Below, piece after piece: positions 1 to 8,202 of a stretch of 64,000 nucleotides of DNA (its first letter is position 1; every line of letters begins with the position of its first letter). Both the position numbers and the translations under genes were made by a program. Origin of the DNA: CAVVNN01 sp963838035. Its GTDB lineage: Bacteria; Actinomycetota; Thermoleophilia; Solirubrobacterales; 70-9. Below the pieces are notes generated by a model, which saw only the letters and a program-made list of their open reading frames with translations, was not told where the DNA came from and ran no database searches. The stretch lies in contig CAWIPM010000006.1 in the NCBI GenBank assembly GCA_963838035.1, forward strand, positions 1 to 64,000. Direction: 5' to 3'.

Positions 1-84
1 GATGTATTGCTCCGTTGGCACCGGCAGGGCCTGCCCGGGCGCATTATCCACGGCTCGGAGATGCGTCCTGCCGCTTCGGCTTGC

Positions 85-822
85 CTAACGGGCTTCTGTC
101 GGCGGGGGCAGTCGCACGGTGGTCTCGTAAGTGTGTGCGACGGCTGAGATGTGCATCGCCATGTGGTCGGCGATCGAGCCGATTGGGTTCGTGCTCAGAA
201 GCATCGGCAGCGAGATGAGAGTGTTGCCTGTCTCCGGCTGGCTGACGCCGTCGTGGCGATATTGCGTGAAGCCGAGGTGGTAGATCGCGGTTATGGTCAT
301 GACGAGCGCAAGCGAGACTGCGACGTAGGCAATCCGGCGCCGCCAGGTCGTCAGGTGCCCGCCAAGCGCGCGATACACGACTAGGCAGGGCAGCACCGTC
401 AGCAGCAACGCATCCGCTGCACCGTAGATCCCGCCGCGCCAGATCAGCTCGAAGACGTAGTAGGCGCCATGTGGACGAAGCGTCCCGTCTTCGGACAGCA
501 CGTTTCGGACAAGCGCGAAGCCGACGACGATCCCAACCACGACGCCGAGCTTCCAATGCCGGCGAAGCGTCGCACGGATGTTGAGCCCGGTGGCGACGGC
601 GTAGGCCGTGAAGCCTGCCAGCACGACGATGAAGTAAATGCCCAGGTAAACGTCGTGCTGGAGCCCCAACACGCTTGACCCGATGAACGGGACGGCGAAG
701 CTGATGACAGTGGCCGCGGCAAACCAGCGCAGTTGAGTCGCCCAGCTCTCCGGATGGGCAGCTGGGCGCAGGACGATTCGGGGATGCAGCCCGGGCGGAC
801 CGTGAGCTTGACTCGGGTCCAT
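85..822 (-). CDS. Polytopic membrane protein, unknown function
   Basis: A 245-residue protein with about five hydrophobic segments. They begin near residue 32 (FAAATVISFAVPFIGSSVLG), followed by ones around residues 58-78, 92-106, 130-150 and 163-183, separated by short basic loops. The N-terminal 25 residues and the C-terminal 50 are polar. I recognise no catalytic motif or family. The ATG at 822 gives the longest frame. The gene stands alone at the window edge, followed at 823-1109 by DNA in which I see no gene and then by a transposase remnant, so it may belong to a mobile or decaying region. Membrane location is clear; function is unknown. Confidence 0.55.
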   Translation of the reverse strand: MDPSQAHGPPGLHPRIVLRPAAHPESWATQLRWFAAATVISFAVPFIGSSVLGLQHDVYLGIYFIVVLAGFTAYAVATGLNIRATLRRHWKLGVVVGIVVGFALVRNVLSEDGTLRPHGAYYVFELIWRGGIYGAADALLLTVLPCLVVYRALGGHLTTWRRRIAYVAVSLALVMTITAIYHLGFTQYRHDGVSQPETGNTLISLPMLLSTNPIGSIADHMAMHISAVAHTYETTVRLPPPTEAR

Positions 823-1109
823 GCTTCGAATCTACGCACGCGGGTCGATCGTGGCATCAGAGAAATGCCGCAGCAACGCTGTTCCAAACTACGCGCCGAG
901 AGCCCCAATTCATCGGCGCGTCGATCCTCATCGCCTGCCACGGTCCTCGCCGTCTGTGTCTCGGATAGGGGCATACGAGCGGTCCGACGAGCATCAATGA
1001 AGCGTGCTTGCGCTTTCGCGTGAGGCTGTCGCGTAAAGGCGCCGAGCGCGCGCTCCAAACGGTGAAACCCGAGCCGATCGGAAAACGGCAGGGACTCGCG
1101 GCCCCCAGC

Positions 1110-1739
1110 TCAGGCAGCTGCGGCTGCCAGAGTGTGCCGGTGGAGCTTCAGCAGGTTGTGGGTGGCCGCAATCAGGCGCCATTCCGAGCGAGCGGCAGCC
1201 CGGCCTCTTCGTTTGAAGCGCTCGATCCGACGGTTCGCCTTGATCTGGGCAAAGACGGGCTCGACCATGCATTGTCGTTTGGCGTATAGCTCGGCACCGG
1301 TCTCGGTGGCCATCACCCTGCGCATGAAGTCATAGGGCCCGCCCAGCCTGGTCTTGCGCGGCCGGTTTCGGGTGGTGTCGGCGGCGACGAGCGGGGTGAT
1401 CCCGCGCTCGCGCAGCAAGTCGATGAGATCGTTTGACCAATAGCCGGCGTCGGCCAACACCACTCCTGGGCTGGCGTCAACACCGGCGCTCTCCAGTTCG
1501 CGCTCCGCGGCTGTGATCATCGGGTCGAGCTGTCGGAAGTCGCCGCCTTCGGTCACGACCTCGGCAGCGACGATGATCTGGTCCTCGGTGGTGACCGCCT
1601 GGGCGTTGTAGGCGGGGATGAAGTTGCGGCCGAACTTCATTCGCTTTGCGTCGGGATCGGTGGTGTTGAGCTTGCCATCGGGGACCTCGGGCGGCGAGTA
1701 GGGCTTCGGCGGGGCACCGAAGCGGCGCCCGTCGCTCAT
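1110..1739 (-). pseudogene. IS1182-type transposase, C-terminal fragment
   Basis: A 209-residue fragment of a DDE transposase. Recognisable parts are the pre-catalytic segment DGRRFGAPPKPYSPP, the Asp-containing strand VVLADAGYW and the final catalytic Glu in MVEPVFAQIK followed by a basic RRIERFKRRG segment, all typical of IS1182/IS4-like enzymes. The frame stays open upstream of the ATG only to a TAG at about 1772, where IS110-derived sequence begins. The ATG at 1739 is an internal codon of the original gene, not a native start. It cannot transpose by itself. Confidence 0.75.
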
Positions 1740-1830
1740 AGGAGAACCTCCCCCTTGTTCTTCTGAGATCTAGATATGGAGGCCGAGCGAAGCGAGGCCG
1801 TCGAAGATCCCGGGGGAGCACATAGAGAAG

Positions 1831-1908
1831 CCGACCGCCGTCGGGAGAACGCCGTCGTCGCTTGCCCCGCAGAGGGCCACGATGAGACCAGCGTCTCCCG
1901 GCGGTCGG
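1831..1908 (+). ncRNA. Structured RNA candidate in IS110 left noncoding end (bridge-RNA-like)
   Basis: The noncoding DNA before the IS110 ORF can form a long stem: CCGACCGCCGTCGGGAG at 1831-1847 pairs with CTCCCGGCGGTCGG at 1895-1908 as two helices of 9 and 5 bp with a 3-nt bulge, closing a 47-nt loop. IS110-family elements are known to encode a bridge RNA in the noncoding end next to the recombinase gene, which base-pairs with target and donor DNA. The position and structure here fit that arrangement. Assignment is inference, and the associated recombinase is deleted, so any RNA would need help in trans. Confidence 0.4.
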
Positions 1909-2017
1909 AGGCACCTGAAGCGGCCACAGGAAGTGGCGCACCCGAGCGCCCAACTATGAGCACCCGCAACGGTACCTCCCGGCCGGCGCAAGTGGAAGCG
2001 ATCCGAGGAGGGAACCG

Positions 2018-2287
2018 ATGGATGAGACGTTTGCCGGCATCGACTGGGCCAGCGACAAGCGATTGCGCGACGCCGTCGCCTGCCTTGCCAACTCCACCCG
2101 CCACACCCATCCCTGGGCGCGGAAGGTCTACCTCGATGCCCGCGGCCGCGGGCTCGAGCATCCCCACGCGATCAGGGTCCTCGGCCGCGCCTGGCTGCGC
2201 GTGCTCTGGCGTTGCTGGCAGGACGAAGTTCCCTACGACCCCGCAAGACATGGCAATCTCATCCGCCTTCAACCCGTGGGGGGTTGA
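2018..2287 (+). pseudogene. IS110-family transposase with large internal deletion
   Basis: An 89-residue frame that fuses the extreme N-terminus of an IS110 transposase (MDETFAGIDWASD, containing the first acidic residue of the RuvC-like domain) directly to the family's C-terminal tail (residues about 14-89, including RKVYLDARGRG and a WRCWQD segment). Intact IS110 transposases have about 350-400 residues, so roughly 300 are missing in frame. Most catalytic residues, including the Tnp domain serine, are gone. A good ribosome site (GAGGAGGGAACCG) precedes the ATG. It could be a deletion derivative or simply decay. Confidence 0.7.
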
Positions 2288-2301
2288 CACAGGAAGTCTC
2301 A

Positions 2302-2442
2302 TCACTCCCCGTCCTGCTTGAGCCAGTTGTAGATGGTAGCGTCGCTCATGCCGAAGGTGGCGGCGAGCTGGGCGACTTTGGTGCCCGATCGAGCTAGCTC
2401 GATCACCTGATGACGAACCTCTGCTGGGTACCTGCGGGGCAT
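2302..2442 (-). pseudogene. IS3-family orfA fragment (helix-turn-helix)
   Basis: A 46-residue frame starting MPRRYPAEVRHQVIELARSG and continuing through an HTH_Tnp_1 helix-turn-helix (AATFGMSDATIYNWLKQD) before a TGA. This is the N-terminal half of an IS3-type OrfA, the DNA-binding partner of the OrfAB transposase. It stops exactly where IS110-derived sequence begins, and no OrfB follows. Upstream, the minus strand reads TGATCTACCCCCG near 2506, which resembles an IS3 left end. Truncated, not functional as a transposase. Confidence 0.7.
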
Positions 2443-2530
2443 CTGAATCCTCCTTGGTGCCGAAGGACTCTAGAAACAGGACTCCGTCAGAGCGGGGGTA
2501 GATCAAAGTCTCCGTGGAACCCGGTCCGGC

Positions 2531-3007
2531 TCAGCCGTCGATCGCGACCACCCCGGGCTTGAGGAGTCCCGCCTCGGCGCAGAGCCCGAGCACGTCGCTG
2601 AAGAGCTCGGCCAGCGCAACCTCGTGGCGCTGGCGGAAGCGGGCGATCGTGGTGTGGTCGGGGCGCTGGTTGGCGGAGATCACCCGGTAGGCGACGTCCT
2701 CGCTGCACCCGCGCTCGATCCCGCGCGAGGAGCGCTCGCCCTTCGCGTAGGCGTAGAGCAGGAGGGCGACCATCATCTGCGGGTCGTGGGCGGGGCGGCC
2801 GTGGCCATCGTCGCGGTAGGCGGCGTAGAACCCCGAGAGATCGAGCTCCTCGGCGCTGGCCAGGATGAACCAGGCCAGGTGGTCTTCGGGGGGCCAGTCG
2901 CGCAGCGATGGCGGCATCAAAAAGGCTTGTTCACGGTCACATTCGATGAAGTTGTGGACCATGCCGAAATGGTCTCGACCGGCGCGGACGGCAACCCCTT
3001 TTTGCAA
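2531..3007 (-). pseudogene. IS1182-type transposase, N-terminal fragment
   Basis: A 158-residue fragment of the DUF772-type N-terminal domain of IS1182/IS5-like transposases. Visible hallmarks are LPPSLRDWPPEDHLAWF-like sequence (residues about 31-48), the motif GRPAHDPQMMVALLLYAYAK (about 70-89) and SANQRPDHTTIARFRQRH (about 119-136). It ends at VVAIDG, where the family continues into the first catalytic DG..., so the break falls at the catalytic core. It probably derives from the same gene as the C-terminal fragment at 1110-1739. Confidence 0.75.
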
Positions 3008-3316
3008 CAGCCACGACGAAAAGCGAAAGTGGCGGGAGGCCGCTGGCTCAGGCGAGTGTTTGGGAATGTGCCCTGAGTCCCCGCCATCGCCTGGGCGCTC
3101 GTGCTTTTCGTCCAGACCGGGCGTCTGGGGTGAGGTCAGTGGACGCTCGCAAATCGCGCGCGAAGCAGAAGCGGGTTCGCCGCCGAACTATGAAGAGCTC
3201 GGGTCCTCTCGAACGACACCGAGCCAGGTGGCTGCCTCCGATGACATGCAGACGTTCCAAGCGCTGCCCTACGGCGAGAAGTGGCGTGTCACCAGGTTGG
3301 TTGCTAAGCCCGCTGC
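3008..3316. other. Intergenic region, no supported gene
   Basis: About 310 bp between the start of the transposase remnant and the end of the next minus-strand gene. Open frames here have arginine- and serine-rich composition typical of antisense or random frames in high-GC DNA. No tRNA, strong hairpin with U-tract or clear IS terminus was seen. The left end of the IS1182 element should lie in the first part of this region. Confidence 0.4.
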
Positions 3317-4312
3317 CTAGCGGCGGCGGGCGATGACCGTCGTGGCGATGACAATGGATGCCGCAACGAGAGCGCCGAGAGCGCCGAGCCAATTGATGCC
3401 GGTGCTCTGACGGACATGGTCGGCATAGGCCACGAACCCGATCGGAACCGCCACGGAGAGAACGATGAGGAAGCCGCGCACCACATCACGCCGAGTCCGC
3501 CCGCGGTCCTCGTGGCGGTCGCCGGCCGCGATCGCCGCCTCGGTGCTGGCCGATTCACCGCCGTAGAAGCTCAGTGTGCGGCTGCCCAGCTTTCGGGCGT
3601 GACTCTCACAGCCCCAGGCCATCGCGATCATGAAGCTGACGGGAAGCACCCAGGTCGTAACCCAGATCGCGAGCCCGATCAGGAAGCCGAACACCGCCCG
3701 CAGGCGCCAGTGGGCGTACTTTTCGCCCTCGTCGGTCGAGGCCCCGATGAATCCGCCAAACACCAGCAGCAGGTAGAGGCTGCGGACCCAGACGCGTAGC
3801 GGGCGACGAGCGGTCGGCTTCTCGGGCAGGGAGGCCTCGCTCACCTTGAGTAGGGCCTCGCGGGCGGCGTCGACCGTCGGGTGTACGCCGCGCAGCGCCA
3901 GCAACCGCGCGCCGGTCTCAAGCCCCCGGGGGTCGTGGCCATAGAGCGCCGCGATCCGCCGCTCCATCACCCCCTCCTGCCAGAGATAGGCGATATAACC
4001 GGGGACGAGCGCAATCAGAAAGGGGGTGCCCGCGACGGCGCCGTCGACCCGAGCGACGCGCGCGGTCTCCTGGCGAAGATCCTCGGCGATCAGCGACCGC
4101 GGAGCGTCCGGATTTTCCTCACGGACACGCTTCGCCCATTCAAGCGACGACTCGCCGAGTTGCTGGGAGCCGAAGAGCGTCAGCCGCTCGCAAACGTGCT
4201 CGGGGTCGCGGTAGGCGAGCCGCGCCAGCCTACGCCACGTCGCCCGCTTGCCGCTCCCATCCCCGGCTGATTGGGGCGACTGCTCAGCGGGCGTACCCTC
4301 GGTCGGACTCAC
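3317..4312 (-). CDS. Membrane protein, unknown function
   Basis: A 331-residue protein starting at a GTG. The N-terminal 95 residues are soluble and charged. A hydrophobic segment near residue 100 (TPFLIALVPGYIAYLW) is followed by a small helical region (about 115-165) and then four hydrophobic segments: about 175-192 (SLYLLLVFGGFIGA), 210-240, 283-302 and 309-328. A short basic tail RRR ends it. I recognise no family; the EENPDAPRSLIAEDLRQE segment may be a folded cytoplasmic domain. It is transcribed away from the neighbouring K+ channel gene (62 bp divergent gap). Confidence 0.6.
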   Translation of the reverse strand: MSPTEGTPAEQSPQSAGDGSGKRATWRRLARLAYRDPEHVCERLTLFGSQQLGESSLEWAKRVREENPDAPRSLIAEDLRQETARVARVDGAVAGTPFLIALVPGYIAYLWQEGVMERRIAALYGHDPRGLETGARLLALRGVHPTVDAAREALLKVSEASLPEKPTARRPLRVWVRSLYLLLVFGGFIGASTDEGEKYAHWRLRAVFGFLIGLAIWVTTWVLPVSFMIAMAWGCESHARKLGSRTLSFYGGESASTEAAIAAGDRHEDRGRTRRDVVRGFLIVLSVAVPIGFVAYADHVRQSTGINWLGALGALVAASIVIATTVIARRR

Positions 4313-4374
4313 TCGTTCAACCTAGCCGACCGCTGGTAGCGTAGCGGCCCTTCGCCTTCGGATAGGTTCAACAG

Positions 4375-5106
4375 GTGCCCGATCAGCGTGCTAGCCGACT
4401 GGATCGTGTGCGCCGCCGTCGCGAGGCGCTGGAGCTGGCCGAGCGGATCAGCGATGCCTACGGGCTCGTCTTGGCCTTGATCCTGGTCACCTTCGTCGTG
4501 ATGATGACGCTTCCGCCAGAGGGCTGGGGCGGGCGCGTTGCGGCAGTCGCGGCTTCGGCACTGACCGCGGTCATCGCGTTCACCAGCTCCGACGTGCGAC
4601 CGGCACGGGTGCGTTTGTCCATCGTGGTCGCCTCCGCCTCGGTTCTGACGGCGCTGATCGCAGTTCGCATCCCGTCTGACCGATTGCTCAGCGTCGCATT
4701 TGGCGGAGTCGCGATCCTGCTCGCCGTCGCGGCCGTGACCATCCTCCGTCGCGTAATCATCGGCGCCAACCGGGTCGAGTTCCGTACGATCCTCGGCGCG
4801 GTCAGCGTCTTCACGATCCTCGGTCTTCTGTTTGGGTTCCTGTACTTCGCATTCGGTCGCTGGAGCAACAGCGATTTCTTCACCGGCGTGGCCCATGCGC
4901 GCGCCAGCGACTACCTCTTCTTCAGCTACACGACCCTGACGACGACCGGCTACGGCAATCTGGTTCCGGCCGGGACGCTCGGCCAGTCATTCGCGGTCCT
5001 CGAGATGCTGCTCGGCCAGATCTTTCTCGTCACCCTTGTCGCCGGGCTGGTCAGCCTCTGGCGCCCCGGAGCCGCGAAGGCACCGGTAGATCGAACCGAC
5101 GCCTGA
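4375..5106 (+). CDS. Two-TM potassium channel (Ion_trans_2)
   Basis: A 243-residue membrane protein starting at GTG. Hydrophobic segments precede a canonical K+ channel pore: SYTTLTTTGYGNLVPAG (residues about 184-200) contains the TTTGYG selectivity filter, followed by the inner helix (AVLEMLLGQIFLVTLVAGLV). Four further hydrophobic segments upstream (about 28-45, 53-66, 78-100, 140-160) form an N-terminal membrane part without S4-like arginines, so voltage gating is unlikely. No C-terminal RCK/TrkA domain is present. Expected to conduct K+ across the inner membrane as a tetramer. Confidence 0.85.
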   Translation: MPDQRASRLDRVRRRREALELAERISDAYGLVLALILVTFVVMMTLPPEGWGGRVAAVAASALTAVIAFTSSDVRPARVRLSIVVASASVLTALIAVRIPSDRLLSVAFGGVAILLAVAAVTILRRVIIGANRVEFRTILGAVSVFTILGLLFGFLYFAFGRWSNSDFFTGVAHARASDYLFFSYTTLTTTGYGNLVPAGTLGQSFAVLEMLLGQIFLVTLVAGLVSLWRPGAAKAPVDRTDA

Positions 5107-5615
5107 TCGGGTGAGGTCAACACGCCCGCCGATGGCAGGCGGCATGACGTTATGTCACGCGAGGGTCCCCTCCCTTGTTTCGGTGGATATGTCCGCCTTC
5201 CGGTCCGTTAGGGAGGCCAACTCGCTTAATGATCTGCGCTTGGTCGCGAGAGACGAATCGGCCTCGCTATCGGCGAAAAATGCAACCCGAATGCAGCCGA
5301 ACGCCGCCAAACTGGCCGGATTCGGCCAGACTAGTCAACATGCCAATTCGGCGGGGTCGGCTTTCTAGGGCCATTTACCGGACGGGGCGCACAGGGCAAC
5401 ATGGACGAACCTGGAGATGATGTCCGAGGACGCCAAGTTCGCTCTCGGCTTCTAGGCAGGGATTGCGGGGTCAGAGGGGGTTGTATAGGGGTCGGTTCGT
5501 CCCCATTGCGCGGAGGACTACTACTCCGGCGACTCGCCCAATCGCCATCCGATCCGCTCTGCGTGTGTCCGTTCGAGATGACTGACATCTACTCGACCGC
5601 CATGTGTGGCTGAAA
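5107..5615. other. Intergenic region, possible gene remnant
   Basis: About 510 bp without a convincing gene. A plus-strand frame between stops at 5366 and 5453 ends EMMSEDAKFALGF and has protein-like composition, so it may be the tail of a lost gene, but I cannot name it. The opposite frame at 5331-5588 is Ser/Pro/Arg-rich and looks like an artefact. No RNA gene or strong terminator was seen. Confidence 0.3.
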
Positions 5616-5984
5616 TCAGCTGCTGGTGAACAGCTCTATCCGGTTCCCCCAGGGGTCAGCCGTGTAGAAGCGGCGCGTGTCGGGAACCGTGTCGTCCCAA
5701 AGGACCTTCGCTCCGGCCGCCATCAGTCGGGCGGCCAGCGCGTCGAAGGCCTCTGGCTGCACACGAAGCGCGGGGTGGGCCTTCTTCGCCGGCGCGAACG
5801 GCTCCTGCACACCGATATGGAGCTGTTGAAGGCCAACCTGGAACCACGCACCTCCGCGGGCGCGCAGCCACTTAGGCTTCTCAACCTCCGCCAAACCGAG
5901 CAGTTCCCCGAAGAACCGTCGTGCTTCCGCCTCGCACCCGGGCGGAGCAGCGATTTGGACATGGTCGAGTCCCTCGATAGACAC
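5616..5984 (-). CDS. VOC-family (glyoxalase-like) protein
   Basis: A single vicinal-oxygen-chelate domain of about 122 residues. It begins SIEGLDHVQIAAPPG (first beta strand with the metal-ligand-position His) and ends ADPWGNRIELFTSS (conserved DPxGNxxEL with the ligand-position Glu). The middle has HIGVQEPFAPAKKAHPALRV, another typical strand. I chose a GTG at 5984 because the family starts just before LDHV; an in-frame TTG at 6032 would add 16 residues. Substrate is not predictable. It is a lone minus-strand gene. Confidence 0.75.
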   Translation of the reverse strand: MSIEGLDHVQIAAPPGCEAEARRFFGELLGLAEVEKPKWLRARGGAWFQVGLQQLHIGVQEPFAPAKKAHPALRVQPEAFDALAARLMAAGAKVLWDDTVPDTRRFYTADPWGNRIELFTSS

Positions 5985-6072
5985 ATCACGAACGTATCGC
6001 AGCGAAGGACCCTTCAACCTGCCGAGCAGCAAGAGGGGGTTGGCGCTCCTATCTTGTGTTGCGAGCCGACCG

Positions 6073-6210
6073 ATGACCGTGCAGCTGCCATCCGACCTAC
6101 GCTGGATCGCGAGCGTCTATGTGGGCGAAGAGGAGCTGCCCGAGGGCTCAACGGCGATGAGGCTCGACCTTGCGGGGTTCAGCCGGCTTCTCGACCGGCT
6201 CGGCCGATGA
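6073..6210 (+). CDS. Small 45-residue protein, unknown
   Basis: An ATG-initiated frame encoding MTVQLPSDLRWIASVYVGEE and then a short amphipathic part ending LLDRLGR. Its stop overlaps the start of the next gene as ATGA, which suggests translational coupling to the membrane-GrpB fusion. I do not recognise the sequence. Composition (Leu, Glu, Arg rich, no low complexity) is protein-like. It might instead be the tail of an older truncated gene. Confidence 0.35.
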   Translation: MTVQLPSDLRWIASVYVGEEELPEGSTAMRLDLAGFSRLLDRLGR

Positions 6211-7235
6211 CTTTCCTCACTCGCAGGCGACTGCTCGTCGTATCTGGGATCGCGACGCTGGCCTTCGACGTCTTCCTCATCGTCATCGACCGGCACCTGC
6301 AGGCGACCGGCGGCCCCTCGATCCTCGGGCTCGAGTTCGCCGGCAGTGAGCAGCGCGCGACTCAGATCATGGTCGAATGGGGAGGCCACGGTCGCTATCT
6401 CGCCCGGCTGTCGCTGTGGATCGACTTCGGCTTCATGCTCAGCTACGGGACGTTCTTCACCCTTGCGGCGCTTGCCACCCGCGACTTCGCGAGAGAGAAC
6501 GGCATGCGGGCGCTCGCCATCGCCGGCCTCGCCGCTCCCTACCTCGCCGCAGCCGCGGCCCTCTTCGATGCCACCGAAAACATCGTCTGGCTCCTCGTCC
6601 TTGGTGGCCGCGGGGGGAGCTTGGCCCCTTCATTTGCGACGGTCTGCGCAACCCTCAAGTTCTGGCTGATCGGCCTTGCCATCGGCTACGTGCTGTGGGG
6701 GTTGATCACTCGATTCCGCCGCCATCGCGGAGACGAGCAGATTCGGCTCTCTCCGTACGACCCTGGCTGGCCCGGCCGGTTCGAGGAGGAGCGGGCCGCC
6801 CTGGAGGACGCGATCGGCGAGTGGATCGTCGGCGGCATACACCACGTTGGCAGCACGGCCGTGCCGGGATTGGATGCCAAGCCGATCATCGACATCCTGG
6901 CCGGGGTTCGCGACCTTGACGAGTCACGGGCGTGCTTTGAGCCGCTGGCGCAGAGCGGCTACATGTACGCGCCGTACCTCGCCGAGGAGATGCACTGGTT
7001 CTGCAAGCCGCACCCGAGCCGCCGCACGCACCACCTCCATCTCGTCCCGGTCGGCTCCAAACGCTACGCCGACGAGCTTGCCTTCCGTGATCAACTGCGA
7101 AGTGACCCGGAGATCGCGGACGAATACCTTGCCCTGAAGCGGAGCCTCGTGAGCCGCTTCGCGAACGATCGCGAGGCGTACACGGACGCCAAGTCGGACT
7201 TCGTCGCCCGCGTCCTCGACCGGCTCCCTAGATGA
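6207..7235 (+). CDS. Fusion: four-TM membrane domain plus GrpB (UPF0157) domain
   Basis: A 342-residue protein with two parts. Residues 1 to about 165 contain four hydrophobic segments (LLVVSGIATLAFDVFLIVID; a second near 75-95; AIAGLAAPYLAAAAALFDA; LKFWLIGLAIGYVLWGLI). Residues about 175-338 form a GrpB/UPF0157 domain, a nucleotidyltransferase-fold family, with the hallmark HHVGSTAVPGLDAKPIIDI and the His-rich HPSRRTHHLHLV. GrpB proteins normally stand alone at about 170 residues and are of unknown or dephospho-CoA-kinase-associated function. I chose the ATG overlapping the preceding stop. The final codons and stop lie inside an IS982 terminal repeat, so the native C-terminus may be slightly altered. 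Confidence 0.75.
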   Translation: MTFLTRRRLLVVSGIATLAFDVFLIVIDRHLQATGGPSILGLEFAGSEQRATQIMVEWGGHGRYLARLSLWIDFGFMLSYGTFFTLAALATRDFARENGMRALAIAGLAAPYLAAAAALFDATENIVWLLVLGGRGGSLAPSFATVCATLKFWLIGLAIGYVLWGLITRFRRHRGDEQIRLSPYDPGWPGRFEEERAALEDAIGEWIVGGIHHVGSTAVPGLDAKPIIDILAGVRDLDESRACFEPLAQSGYMYAPYLAEEMHWFCKPHPSRRTHHLHLVPVGSKRYADELAFRDQLRSDPEIADEYLALKRSLVSRFANDREAYTDAKSDFVARVLDRLPR

Positions 7236-7246
7236 TTGATTCCACG
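7227..7246 (+). repeat. IS982 terminal inverted repeat, left
   Basis: The sequence CCTAGATGATTGATTCCACG reads inward from the left end. It is the inverted copy of the right end (8203-8222), differing at one base. The TGA stop of the upstream membrane-GrpB gene lies inside it at 7233-7235. Confidence 0.85.
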
Positions 7247-7249
7247 CCC

Positions 7250-8122
7250 TCAGGCGACGTAGTCGACCAGGGCGCGGCTCGGACGGCCGAGCCTGTGGTT
7301 GAGCGCGATGCCCGCGGCGAGCGCCAGGAAGCGCTGGGCGATGCGCGCTCTGCAGGTTGTGCAAGGGTGCGCGCACCGTGGCGCTCCAGGGTGAGGATGT
7401 CCTTGCAGGTCCAGAAGATCGACTCGACCCGCTGGCGGATCGGGGCGAGGTGAAGGCCGTTGGCCGGCTCGTCCTTTCGGGCCGGCCGCACGATCGTGGC
7501 CTCGAGCTCCTCGACTGCCGCGGCGAAGTCCCGCCCGGCGTAGCCCTTGTCGCCGATCACGATCTCCCCACCGACCCGGTTGGCGCGTTCGAGCAGCTCG
7601 ATCCCGACCTCGCGCTCGTCGCGCTTGGGAGAGGCGAGGGTGAAGGCCCGGGGCGTGCCGTCGGGGGCAAAGAGGCAGTGCAGGCGAAAGCCCCAGAAGA
7701 AGCGGGAATGGGAAGCGCAGTAGCCGTAGTCGGCGGCGTCGGCCAAGGCCGAGCGCCGCGTGGTCTCGACCGAGCGGGCGCACTCCACCGGCGTGGAGTC
7801 GATCAGCAGCAGGTCATCGTGAAAGCCCGGGGCTCTGGGCGGCGAAGACGCCGATCAGCCACTCGATCGTCTCGGCCAGACGGGCCCTTCGCTTGTGGTA
7901 GCCGGGTTGCTGGGGCAACTCAGGGAAGAGATCTCCCAGGCGCTTGCGGGCGACGGCGAGGAAGCGGCGGTCGGAGGGGATGCCCATGATCGCCTGGGCG
8001 ACGCAGAGGGTCGCGATCTCGGCGTCGCTGACTCTGCGGCGGGCATTTCCGGGCTTCTCGGGCAGGAGATCGTCCGCCGTGCAATAAACCGTGGTGCAGA
8101 GAGTGTCGAGGTCGGCGTGCAT
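7250..8122 (-). pseudogene. IS982-type transposase, two frameshifts
   Basis: The N-terminal part (8122 to about 7815) starts MHADLDTLCTTVYCTADDLL and carries the family's DAEIATLCVAQAIMG region. After a frameshift near 7826 the catalytic domain continues: Asp in LLLIDSTPVECARS, GYCASHSRFFWGFRLH, second Asp in IVIGDKGYAG and Glu in IRQRVESIFW. A second frameshift near 7385 is needed to reach the conserved tail ARIAQRFLALAAGIALNHRL, which ends at 7250. All three acidic residues survive, but the gene cannot make an intact enzyme without programmed or corrected frameshifting. Confidence 0.8.
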
Positions 8123-8202
8123 CGTGGCCTTTCGGTCGACGGTTGCTTCAGCACCGTCGACTTCGGCCTCTCTGCTTCAAACCCCTTGCCCACGGGGAAT
8201 CC

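Larger units (their letters stand above)
1110..3007 (-). mobile_element. Broken IS1182-type element with nested IS3 and IS110 remnants
   Basis: Two minus-strand fragments of one IS1182-type DDE transposase flank foreign DNA: the N-terminal part at 2531-3007 and the C-terminal part at 1110-1739. The transposase centre, which carries the first catalytic Asp region and a charged linker in the family, is absent. In its place lie a truncated IS3 orfA (about 2302-2506) and an internally deleted IS110 element (about 1745-2300). The order implies IS3 entered IS1182 and IS110 entered IS3, with deletions later. I could not identify matching terminal repeats for the IS1182 ends, so the outer limits are those of the coding remnants. 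Confidence 0.7.

Noticed and set aside
1736..2506. A 256-residue minus-strand frame across the IS remnants
   Set aside because: It crosses IS3, IS110 and IS1182 pieces out of their frames; composition is random-like.
5461..5530. Possible tRNA T-arm (GGTCGGTTCGTCCCC)
   Set aside because: No matching acceptor, D-arm or anticodon stem can be drawn around it.
5331..5588. An 85-residue minus-strand frame
   Set aside because: Ser/Pro/Arg-rich without hydrophobic core or ribosome site; likely noncoding.
5604..6206. N-terminal 200 residues of the long frame containing the membrane-GrpB protein
   Set aside because: That stretch is antisense to the VOC gene and has no conserved features. The ATG at 6207 with ATGA overlap is a better start.
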